Notes under the pieces: generated by a model
Told to the model about the DNA's origin: nothing
What the model saw: the letters and a program-made list of their open reading frames with translations, nothing else
Databases searched by the model: none
Position numbers and translations under genes: made by a program
Shown: positions 6,781 to 13,233 of the stretch, piece after piece
How the letters are laid out: each line of letters begins with the position of its first letter
Position numbering within the stretch: the first letter of the stretch is position 1
NCBI GenBank assembly: GCA_017995695.1
Contig: JAGOIJ010000015.1
Location: 1-18,361 of the forward strand
Direction: 5' to 3'
Origin: Candidatus Omnitrophota bacterium
GTDB taxonomy: Bacteria > Omnitrophota > Gorgyraeia > Gygaellales > Profunditerraquicolaceae
Length of the DNA: 18,361 bases

Positions 6781-7778
6781 TTATTACCCGGACACCTTTT
6801 CGCATTTCTTTTTTTGGCGGCGGCACGGATTATCCGATCTGGTATAACGAAAACGGCGGCTCGGTCTTAAGCACCACGATCAACAAATACTGTTATATTA
6901 ACTGTCGTTATCTGCCGCCCTTTTTTAATTATAAGCATAGGATCCGTTATACGCTGCGCGAAGAAACGCAGACCATTGATGAAATCAAGCATCCTGCCGT
7001 GCGAGAGTGCTTACGTTTTCTTAAAATCTCCGATGGCATTGAGATGGTCCACACTAGCGACCTGCCTGCGCAATCAGGCATCGGCTCAAGCTCATCGTTT
7101 ACGGTCGGCTTCTTGAATGCTTTGTACGCCTTGGTTGGCACGATGATCAGCAAGCGGCAGCTTGCCCTTGATGCGATCCATGTAGAGCAGGCCCTGATTA
7201 AGGAAAGTGTTGGCTCTCAGGATCAGGTTGCGGTTGCCTTTGGCGGATTTAACAAGATCGCATTCGGAGGCGAAGAGCATATCTATGTGCAACCGGTGGC
7301 CTTGCCGAAGAATAAGCTCGATTATCTTCAGGATAGCCTGATGTTGTATTTCACCGGGTTTTCGCGTAACGCCTCCGAGATTGCCCAGGAGCAGATTAAA
7401 TTAACCGCGCAAAAAACAGCGGAGCTTAAGCAGTTGCATGCATTAGTTGAAGAAGCTGTTTCTATCCTTAATGCAAAGCAAGACACGCTCAAGGATTTCG
7501 GCGCTTTACTACATGAATCATGGATGCTTAAGAAAGAACTATCAAGTTTGATCTCGACCAGCGAGATTGATCAGATATATGAGTCAGCGCGTTCAGCTGG
7601 GGCATTAGGAGGCAAGTTGCTAGGGGCAGGAGGCGGAGGTTTTATGTTGTTGTTTGCCCCTCCTGAAGTCCAGCCGCGTATTCGCCAGGCTTTAAAAAAA
7701 TTGCTCTATGTGCCGTTTCGTTTTGAAACCCTCGGCAGCCAGATAGTCTTTTATAGTGTTCAGGAACCCTTCGTATAA
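6777..7778 (+). CDS. hddA: GHMP kinase, D-glycero-D-manno-heptose 7-phosphate kinase type
   Basis: A 333-residue GHMP-family kinase of the length typical for HddA. It starts MIITRTPFRISFFGGGTDYP, the characteristic opening of heptose and fucose/heptose-like kinases, has the ATP-binding loop LPAQSGIGSSSS at 96-107, and the C-terminal GHMP motif GGKLLGAGGGGFMLL. HddA phosphorylates D-glycero-alpha-D-manno-heptose 7-phosphate at C1 using ATP, the second committed step to GDP-heptose for S-layer, capsule or O-antigen glycans. A GGAG site at 6767-6770 precedes the start, which overlaps the upstream stop (ATGA). Its position directly before a sugar-1-phosphate guanylyltransferase strongly supports the heptose assignment over related kinases, although close homologues acting on other sugars exist. 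Confidence 0.87.
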   Translation: MIITRTPFRISFFGGGTDYPIWYNENGGSVLSTTINKYCYINCRYLPPFFNYKHRIRYTLREETQTIDEIKHPAVRECLRFLKISDGIEMVHTSDLPAQSGIGSSSSFTVGFLNALYALVGTMISKRQLALDAIHVEQALIKESVGSQDQVAVAFGGFNKIAFGGEEHIYVQPVALPKNKLDYLQDSLMLYFTGFSRNASEIAQEQIKLTAQKTAELKQLHALVEEAVSILNAKQDTLKDFGALLHESWMLKKELSSLISTSEIDQIYESARSAGALGGKLLGAGGGGFMLLFAPPEVQPRIRQALKKLLYVPFRFETLGSQIVFYSVQEPFV

Positions 7779-7783
7779 ACCTG

Positions 7784-8515
7784 ATGAACCTTCCTGCCCG
7801 TAGTGAGCTTTCCAGAATTGATGTTGTGATATTATGCGGCGGTCAAGGCAACCGTTTGAGGTCGAAAGTTTTCGATCGGCCTAAGGTCCTTGCGGATATT
7901 AATGGCCAGGCTTTTCTCGATATCTTGATCAAGTTCCTGGCGCAGTCTGGTTTCATTCGTTTTATCCTTTGTCTTGGTTATCGCGGCGATATGATCCGGC
8001 ATCATGTATCCATGCAGCCATCACATCTTCATTTTGAATTTTCCCAGGAAGACTCACCCCTGGGCACAGCTGGCGCTTTAAAACATGCCCAGCCTTTGAT
8101 TACGAGCAGCCAGTTTTTAGTTCTAAATGGCGATTCTCTGTGCCGCATTGATTATGGCAAATTTTTTAAATTTCATTACGCCCATGCTGCTTCAACGTCA
8201 ATGGTGGTGCGGTTTTCATCCGATGCAACGGCATCGGGGTTGGTTGTGCTTGATCATGCTTCAAAAATCATTGCTTTTAAAGAGAAGCTTGATCAACGCC
8301 AGTCAGGATTTATCAATGCAGGCATTTATGCAATGGATACGTCAGTTTTCTCGTTAATCCCTGACCATATGCAGTCATCTCTTGAATATGACATTTTCCC
8401 TCAACTCGCGCTTAAGGCGATGTATGGATTCCAGACGGAAGAAGAATTGATTGAAATTGGCACTCCTGAAGGGCTTAGCCGTGCCATAAGTGTATTACCG
8501 CAAGCACAATCATGA
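7784..8515 (+). CDS. hddC: Sugar-1-phosphate nucleotidyltransferase, probably D-glycero-D-manno-heptose 1-phosphate guanylyltransferase
   Basis: A 243-residue nucleotidyltransferase. The nucleotide-binding signature is VVILCGGQGNRLRS near residues 14-27, followed by RPKVLADING. SPLGTAGALK and LNGDSLCRID supply the base-contacting and metal-binding aspartate residues; EYDIFPQLA and EIGTPEGL close the fold, as in short NTP transferases. Next to an HddA-type kinase this is most likely HddC, which joins heptose 1-phosphate to GMP from GTP. Five bases separate it from hddA. No Shine-Dalgarno is obvious at the ATG, so coupling to hddA translation is likely. The stop overlaps the glycosyltransferase start by ATGA. 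The sugar and nucleotide are inferred from context; the family is secure. Confidence 0.86.
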   Translation: MNLPARSELSRIDVVILCGGQGNRLRSKVFDRPKVLADINGQAFLDILIKFLAQSGFIRFILCLGYRGDMIRHHVSMQPSHLHFEFSQEDSPLGTAGALKHAQPLITSSQFLVLNGDSLCRIDYGKFFKFHYAHAASTSMVVRFSSDATASGLVVLDHASKIIAFKEKLDQRQSGFINAGIYAMDTSVFSLIPDHMQSSLEYDIFPQLALKAMYGFQTEEELIEIGTPEGLSRAISVLPQAQS

Positions 8516-9765
8516 AGCTTATTTTTATTGATCCAATATTAAAAGATGAGAGTGGCCATGAGTTTTCCTATTGCTTGAAGCTTACCAAGGCTTTAGAGGA
8601 AAAAGGCTTCGCGTACCAAGTGTTTGGCAATGGCGAAGGCGAAGCGCTTACGAGCAAGATAAAAAATTTTACCCCTTATTTTACTAATGTGGTTAGCCAG
8701 GTTTTTAGCGCGCATGCGGCTAATGTGGTGTCTTCTTTATGTTCCGGTATTCGCGCTGCCGGTCGTTTCAATAGGCAGCTTGCGTCATGTTTATTGCCGG
8801 CCCCGCATACTCATGATAAAGAAATTATTTTCTTTCATGATCTTTTCATTTTTGAATTCTTTCTTGTCGCGCGTTTCCTGCTATTACATCGTCATGCTTT
8901 AGCGGTAAGGCGTCGTACCTTTGTGCTGTTCTTAAATTTTCCCTTCCAGCGTTCATCGATGCTTCTATCATTTTTTCTAAAGCTGATGTATCGCCGAATC
9001 CATGCGATGGTGCGCAAAGCTTTTAATCTTCATATTGTGTATTGCGCGTCATTTCCTGTTATCAGCGAAGCGTACGCTCGATTGCTAAAAACCTCGGTTA
9101 CCGTATTGCCTAATCCGATTTATCCTTTACCGATTGCGCAATCAAGGGCACTTGCGGATCTACAAACAAAAGAAACGGTAACTGTCGCGTATCTTGGCTC
9201 GGCTCGTTTTAATAAGGGTTTTGATCTTTTTGTTGATGCCTTAAAGGTGATGCACAGCGCTGGCAGTGTTCATCCGGCAATGCGTTGCATAGTGCAGGTT
9301 AACGCGCAGAAACAACTGCATGCTGATTTAACCGTTATGCAGGCTTCAATTGAGAAACTTAAACAATTAGCGCAACGCGTTTCATGGATAGATCTGGTGT
9401 TTGGTACGATAAGTATGGATGAGTATTTTTCGCTACTTGCAAAGAGTGATATTGTCGTTATTCCGCACAGGAAAGAAGTGTTTCAGATAGCCACCTCAAA
9501 TGTGTTTATTGAAACTGTTATTGCAGGAAAGATCCCGCTGGTTAATGCTTCAACCAGTATGGCGTATGATTTGCAGCGTTTTAATTTGCAGGGGCTTATG
9601 TTTGAGAGAGAGGACCCTGGCTCGCTTGCTTTAGCAATCCAGCGCGTTGTTCAGAACTGTCATCGCTTCAAACATGAGCTTAAACCGCTTCAACAACAAC
9701 TGCAGCAAGTACACAGCGTTTCTGCAACCGTAGATACGCTTTTCAGTTTAGCAAATTCTTCCTAA
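8512..9765 (+). CDS. Glycosyltransferase, GT4-like (GT-B fold)
   Basis: A 417-residue protein. The C-terminal half looks like a family 4 glycosyltransferase nucleotide-sugar domain: VAYLGSARFNKGFDLFVDAL around residues 228-247, then DIVVIPHRKEVFQIATSN and FIETVIAGKIPLV, matching the region where GT4 enzymes carry their two glutamates for the donor sugar. The N-terminal acceptor half is poorly conserved and has an unusually hydrophobic and basic stretch (roughly residues 100-180, for example FEFFLVARFLLLHRH), which suggests association with the inner face of the membrane. It probably transfers the cluster's modified heptose, or another sugar, to a lipid-linked acceptor. It is the last gene of the sugar cluster; no hairpin terminator is visible in the 42 bases after it. 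Donor and acceptor are unknown. Confidence 0.78.
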   Translation: MKLIFIDPILKDESGHEFSYCLKLTKALEEKGFAYQVFGNGEGEALTSKIKNFTPYFTNVVSQVFSAHAANVVSSLCSGIRAAGRFNRQLASCLLPAPHTHDKEIIFFHDLFIFEFFLVARFLLLHRHALAVRRRTFVLFLNFPFQRSSMLLSFFLKLMYRRIHAMVRKAFNLHIVYCASFPVISEAYARLLKTSVTVLPNPIYPLPIAQSRALADLQTKETVTVAYLGSARFNKGFDLFVDALKVMHSAGSVHPAMRCIVQVNAQKQLHADLTVMQASIEKLKQLAQRVSWIDLVFGTISMDEYFSLLAKSDIVVIPHRKEVFQIATSNVFIETVIAGKIPLVNASTSMAYDLQRFNLQGLMFEREDPGSLALAIQRVVQNCHRFKHELKPLQQQLQQVHSVSATVDTLFSLANSS

Positions 9766-9788
9766 CCCTTTCAGATTCAATTCTTTGC

Positions 9789-9817
9789 TTGACAAATAAA
9801 TCAATCTATGGTAGATA
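9789..9817 (+). promoter_or_regulatory. Candidate sigma70-type promoter before the MerR-like gene
   Basis: A perfect TTGACA at 9789-9794 is followed after 17 bases by a weak TAGATA (9812-9817); an alternative good -10, TATAAG at 9816-9821, is 21 bases away, which is too far. It lies just past the end of the glycosyltransferase gene. If used, transcription starts near 9824, which excludes the ATG at 9808 as a start codon. Confidence 0.4.
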
Positions 9818-9879
9818 TAAGAAATACCGTAACTATAGTACCTTGCGCGCAGGCAACGGCAAAAAAAACGTATTGGTCT

Positions 9880-10146
9880 ATGCTAAAAAAAGATAACCAA
9901 ATGGTGCTTGCCCCAGACAAAAACGACAAAATGATCTCTGCAAAAGAGATCGTCTTGACCTACAAATTAACCTACCAAACAGTCAATCATTACACAGATT
10001 TTGGGCTTCTTCCCGTTATTATAAAAATAGGCAATGTGCGGTACTATGACCGCGATGTTGTTGAGAATAATTTAAAGCAAATCAAAACCTTGGTAGGGGA
10101 GGGGTATTCACTGCGATTGATTCGCAAACGGCTAATTGGAATTTAG
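9880..10146 (+). CDS. Small MerR-like helix-turn-helix protein
   Basis: An 88-residue protein if it starts at the ATG at 9880. The frame opens at 9808, but that start would sit inside the candidate promoter; ATGs at 9901 and 9931 are also possible, and none has a clear ribosome site. The recognisable part is the last ~70 residues: ISAKEIVLTYKLTYQTVNHYT is a MerR-type helix-turn-helix, followed by FGLLP, the wing IKIGNVRYYDRDVV, and a helix ending EGYSLRLIRKRL. There is no effector or dimerisation domain beyond one short helix, so it resembles stand-alone MerR HTH-only proteins. It lies between two operons on the same strand and is a candidate regulator of the secretin module. A short inverted repeat overlaps its stop codon. 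The fold is fairly clear; its target is guesswork. Confidence 0.68.
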   Translation: MLKKDNQMVLAPDKNDKMISAKEIVLTYKLTYQTVNHYTDFGLLPVIIKIGNVRYYDRDVVENNLKQIKTLVGEGYSLRLIRKRLIGI

Positions 10147-10157
10147 CCGATGCTAAA
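10142..10157 (+). other. Short perfect inverted repeat over the MerR-like stop codon
   Basis: TTTAGC (10142-10147), loop CGAT, GCTAAA (10152-10157) form a 6-bp stem that includes the TAG stop. It is AT-rich and lacks a following T-run, so it is at best a weak terminator; it could be an operator or chance. Confidence 0.35.
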
Positions 10158-10165
10158 CTTGTTGA

Positions 10166-10192
10166 TTGACAATAACTTATGGAAAATATGAA
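10166..10192 (+). promoter_or_regulatory. Weak candidate promoter upstream of the terminator hairpin
   Basis: TTGACA at 10166-10171 is perfect, but the best -10 match, TATGAA at 10187-10192, is only 15 bases away, so the promoter is doubtful. If active it would give a short transcript starting near 10199 that meets the hairpin at 10228 after about 30 bases. Confidence 0.25.
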
Positions 10193-10227
10193 TGTCATTA
10201 TCGACGAGGTAGCTCACGATATACATC

Positions 10228-10261
10228 AGCCTAATTTCAGTTTGAAGTTAGGCTTTTTATT
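10228..10261 (+). terminator. Rho-independent terminator or attenuator before the ExeA-like gene
   Basis: AGCCTAA (10228-10234) pairs with TTAGGCT (10248-10254), with additional TTC/GAA pairing inside the loop, and the stem is followed directly by a T-rich tract. It could simply end the MerR-like transcript. Only 18 bases remain between its T-tract and the ATG at 10280, too few for a separate full promoter, so the secretin operon may depend on read-through or a promoter not visible by eye. Confidence 0.72.
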
Positions 10262-10279
10262 TTCTAACAGGGATAAAAC

Positions 10280-11161
10280 ATGAGTTATTTCAAAGTGTTA
10301 GGATTTGAGAAGGAGCCCTTCTCTACGAGCCCAGATCCTGATTTCTTTTTCCTTTCTAAGGAGCACGAAAACGCCCTAACTAATATTCTTATTGAGTTGC
10401 GTTTAAAGCGGGGGTTAAGTGTTATCTTAGGTGATGTGGGAACAGGCAAGACGACGCTTTCTCGTAAATTAATTCAAGAATTAAAATCGCGCGAAGATTT
10501 TATCTTTAGTATTATTTTGGACCCATCATTCACCAGTGAAGAAATATTCCTTACGTCATTAACTAGAAACTTTGAGATTAGCGCGCCCAATTCTGGGAGC
10601 GCGCTTTCCATATTGGATTTACGCGAATCCTTAGAGCGATTCTTATTTCAAAAAGGAGTTAATGAAAACAAAACAGTCACCCTTATTATTGATGAAGCGC
10701 AGAAGCTTACTGAAGGTTCGCTTGAAATTTTGCGCGTGCTGTTAAATTATGAAACTAATGAATTCAAGCTCCTGCAGCTGATTATCTTGGGGCAAGTTGA
10801 GTTGTACTCGCGCATTATGAATATCGCTAATTTTTTTGACCGCATCAGTTTTAAGTATACGTTAAATCCCTTGGACTATGATGAGACAAAGGAAATGATT
10901 GAGTTTCGCATTAGGCAGGCAGGGTACCGGGCGAACATGCATGTCTTTCTTGAGGATGCCTTAAGAGAGATTTACCAATTCAGCCGCGGCTATCCGCGCC
11001 AGATTACTATGCTGTGCCATAAGGCGTTAAAGAATCTCGTGCTCAAAAATAAATTTGTTGTTGATGCCGAGATTGTCCATGAAATAATTGATGAAGAAGT
11101 CAGACTTGGTTGGCAGAAGAAAAATGATTTGTTGCAGCGGCCGGTTTTCAGGGTTAATTAA
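10280..11161 (+). CDS. ExeA/GspA-like AAA ATPase
   Basis: A 293-residue ATPase of the ExeA family. The N-terminus has the family signature LGFEKEPFSTSPDPDFFFLS at 7-26; Walker A is GDVGTGKTT at 51-59 and Walker B LIIDEAQ at 135-141. A basic C-terminal lid with RGYPRQITMLCHKA follows, typical of this AAA+ type. In Aeromonas, ExeA works with ExeB (GspA/GspB) to insert the type II secretin through peptidoglycan. Longer members carry a transmembrane helix and a peptidoglycan-binding domain; this one ends after the ATPase, so it is cytoplasmic and must signal through a membrane partner, probably the bitopic protein at 12541. AGGG at 10269-10272 is a reasonable ribosome site. The stop touches the next start with no gap. 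It begins a five-gene near-contiguous operon. Confidence 0.88.
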   Translation: MSYFKVLGFEKEPFSTSPDPDFFFLSKEHENALTNILIELRLKRGLSVILGDVGTGKTTLSRKLIQELKSREDFIFSIILDPSFTSEEIFLTSLTRNFEISAPNSGSALSILDLRESLERFLFQKGVNENKTVTLIIDEAQKLTEGSLEILRVLLNYETNEFKLLQLIILGQVELYSRIMNIANFFDRISFKYTLNPLDYDETKEMIEFRIRQAGYRANMHVFLEDALREIYQFSRGYPRQITMLCHKALKNLVLKNKFVVDAEIVHEIIDEEVRLGWQKKNDLLQRPVFRVN

Positions 11162-12544
11162 ATGATGATCTCACGTATGAAGAAAATCATGTTCGCTTTG
11201 TTCACCTTTAAATCGTTGCTTGTTTTGATAGTAGCGGTTATTGGTATTGTTATTGGTTTTGGTTTGAGGCAAGCGCGCGTTAAAAGGATCGCTTCGATTA
11301 ATCAGCCGTCGCATCAAGCTTCCGTAATTTCATCAACGCGCGCTGAAACAAAACGTTCTAGTCGGTCTTTAGTCTTCGCGCAAGACGTGGATGCGTATGT
11401 CCAGCAGCCGATGGTGCGGCAGCGTGAACCAAACCATTATATTGAGTCACAGCCGCGCACCGTCAGTTCTTCCGATCCGCGATCAAGCCTTCTGCGGCTA
11501 AAAGATTACATGCGCGGGCTTGAAGGGAAAAACGCGCTGTTAAAAGAGAAAACAGATTTACTTAACAATTTGCTTCAATCGAAAGAAAAAGAATTAGCGA
11601 GGCTCAATGAGTTCAATACTACCCTTAAAGAAAATCTTGATCAGGCCTTGCTTGCGCAGAATAAATTAAAAAGCGACATTGACGCTTTAAATGTAACCTT
11701 AGTGCAAAAGGAATCAGAGATTTCGGTTCTCGGCACTATCCGTACGAGCCTTGAGGCGCAATTAAAGGAGCTTAAAAATGCGCAAGGCTCTGTGCAGCAG
11801 GATTTGCAAAGCAAAATCAGTCAGGCTGAGCAGGATAAAGCTGCTTTAGAAACGCAACTGATCAAGATAAAAAGCGAGCTTGCGCTTTCGTCTTCAGCAA
11901 ACGAAAACCTTAATAAAAATATTGCCGATTTGACGCAGGCGCTACAAAAGAAAGAAGAAGATCGTAAAGGCCTGATTAATGATTTTCAGCAGTGGAAAGA
12001 TGATAAGACTAAGCTTGAGCTTGAGCTTGAGCGATTAAAAGCCGATAAAGCCTTGTTTGAGAATCAGGTTGCCCAGCTAAAAACGAACATTAATGATCTT
12101 ACCGCAGAATACGAAAAATCACGCGCGTCAGCGCAGGAGCTTACTACACTGATCTCTAAGAAAGACTTGGAAAAAGAATTAGCAGTCAGTGATGCCAAAC
12201 ATGAAATTATTGCGGCAAGCAGCGATCTGCAGAAGTTGAATAGCGAGAAACAAGCGTTGGTTGCCTCGATAGGGGAAAAAGAAAAGATTATCCAGGACCT
12301 GCGCGACCGATTGAAAGATTTTGAAGTGCGTATGCAAGCGATGCAGAAGGATCTGGAAGCCGAACGGGAACGGCAACAGCAGTCAGCGGAACAGTTAGCA
12401 AAAGTGCAGGCATTGAATGAATCACTTCAGGCTCGGTTGAAAAATATTTATATCGAATTAGAGATGTTGCGCGCTGAAAAAACAAGTAAAAAGAAGACGT
12501 ATCAGTTGAAATACAAAAAATTAATCAATAAATACTCGAGATGA
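11162..12544 (+). CDS. Membrane-anchored coiled-coil protein
   Basis: A 460-residue protein not matching a family I can name. A single hydrophobic segment at about residues 12-32 (FTFKSLLVLIVAVIGIVIGF) is preceded by basic residues and followed by RQARVKR. A low-complexity linker to about residue 110 is then followed by nearly continuous heptad-type sequence rich in E, K, Q, L to the C-terminus. Basic residues flank both ends of the membrane segment, so topology is uncertain; a cytoplasmic N-terminus with a periplasmic rod would place the rod next to the secretin. A CTTGAG triplicate at 12014-12031 encodes LELELE. It begins one base after the ATPase stop and overlaps the next gene by ATGA. 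It could be a spacer, a scaffold, or a length-setting partner of the larger coiled-coil protein downstream. It is not a recognised core secretion component. Confidence 0.75.
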   Translation: MMISRMKKIMFALFTFKSLLVLIVAVIGIVIGFGLRQARVKRIASINQPSHQASVISSTRAETKRSSRSLVFAQDVDAYVQQPMVRQREPNHYIESQPRTVSSSDPRSSLLRLKDYMRGLEGKNALLKEKTDLLNNLLQSKEKELARLNEFNTTLKENLDQALLAQNKLKSDIDALNVTLVQKESEISVLGTIRTSLEAQLKELKNAQGSVQQDLQSKISQAEQDKAALETQLIKIKSELALSSSANENLNKNIADLTQALQKKEEDRKGLINDFQQWKDDKTKLELELERLKADKALFENQVAQLKTNINDLTAEYEKSRASAQELTTLISKKDLEKELAVSDAKHEIIAASSDLQKLNSEKQALVASIGEKEKIIQDLRDRLKDFEVRMQAMQKDLEAERERQQQSAEQLAKVQALNESLQARLKNIYIELEMLRAEKTSKKKTYQLKYKKLINKYSR

Positions 12545-13233
12545 TGTTTGCGATGGCACAGGAAAAACCTCTTCAGAGTCCGGAAAAAGAACTGCTTAAG
12601 CTTATCGAAAAGCCTATGCATAAGGATTCATTGCAGGCAGCGACTATCCGTTATCATGGCCAGAGTTTTTTTTCTTTCGGAGCGTTGAAAGGCAGGTTCG
12701 CTTTTTTAAAGAACAAATTCAAAGACCTTAAGTCTGCACACCTGGCGATATTTGATCTTAAAGTTATTAATCGGATACTGTTGGTTGGCATTGCTGTGTT
12801 GGTATTGTATTTTATGGTCAGCGCGACATTTTCATTTATGAGATTGAAGAAAGAGGTTAGTTTTACGTTTAAAGCGCATGATGTCAAGGATGTTAAATCG
12901 CCGCAAGTAAATTCGTTCCTTAAGGCGGCTTCTTTTTATCTGGAGAAGGCCAGAGCCCGAGATATCTTTAGCATGAGCGAGCGCGCCGCAAGCACCGAGC
13001 ATACCATGTTTTCTAAGGGGCCTTCGCAAAAGCTCCAGGAGCTGGTTGAGCCATTACGCTTGGTGGGGATTTCTTGGTCGGATGACCCTGATGTCATGGT
13101 TGAGGATACCAAGAATCCGCGCACCCTGTTCTTAAAAAAGGGACAGCTGATCGATGGAAAGTTAAAGGTCCAGGCAGTATTTAAAGATAAAGTCATCTTG
13201 AGTTATAACGGAGAAGAGATAGAGCTACGATGA
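12541..13233 (+). CDS. Bitopic GspC/PilP/GspB-like secretin-linking protein
   Basis: A 230-residue protein with a basic cytoplasmic N-terminal region of about 77 residues, one transmembrane helix at 78-99 (RILLVGIAVLVLYFMVSATF), a short linker, and a C-terminal domain at 172-230. That domain (LRLVGISWSDDPDVMVED, KKGQLIDGKLKVQAVFKDK, VILSYNGEEIEL) has the beta-strand pattern of the HR domain of GspC and PilP and of the GspB C-terminal domain, which contact the secretin N0 domain. The long cytoplasmic part next to an ExeA ATPase favours a GspB-like role; the sequence does not decide between GspB and GspC. The start is at 12541 or, by analogy, the ATG at 12553. It overlaps the coiled-coil gene before it and the secretin after it by ATGA. 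It probably bridges the inner-membrane ATPase complex to the outer-membrane gate. Confidence 0.77.
   Translation: MMFAMAQEKPLQSPEKELLKLIEKPMHKDSLQAATIRYHGQSFFSFGALKGRFAFLKNKFKDLKSAHLAIFDLKVINRILLVGIAVLVLYFMVSATFSFMRLKKEVSFTFKAHDVKDVKSPQVNSFLKAASFYLEKARARDIFSMSERAASTEHTMFSKGPSQKLQELVEPLRLVGISWSDDPDVMVEDTKNPRTLFLKKGQLIDGKLKVQAVFKDKVILSYNGEEIELR

Noticed and set aside
12014..12031. CTTGAG hexamer repeated three times as a phase-variation tract
   Set aside because: It is a short in-frame repeat encoding Leu-Glu within a coiled coil; a change in copy number would not shift the frame and it needs no special explanation.
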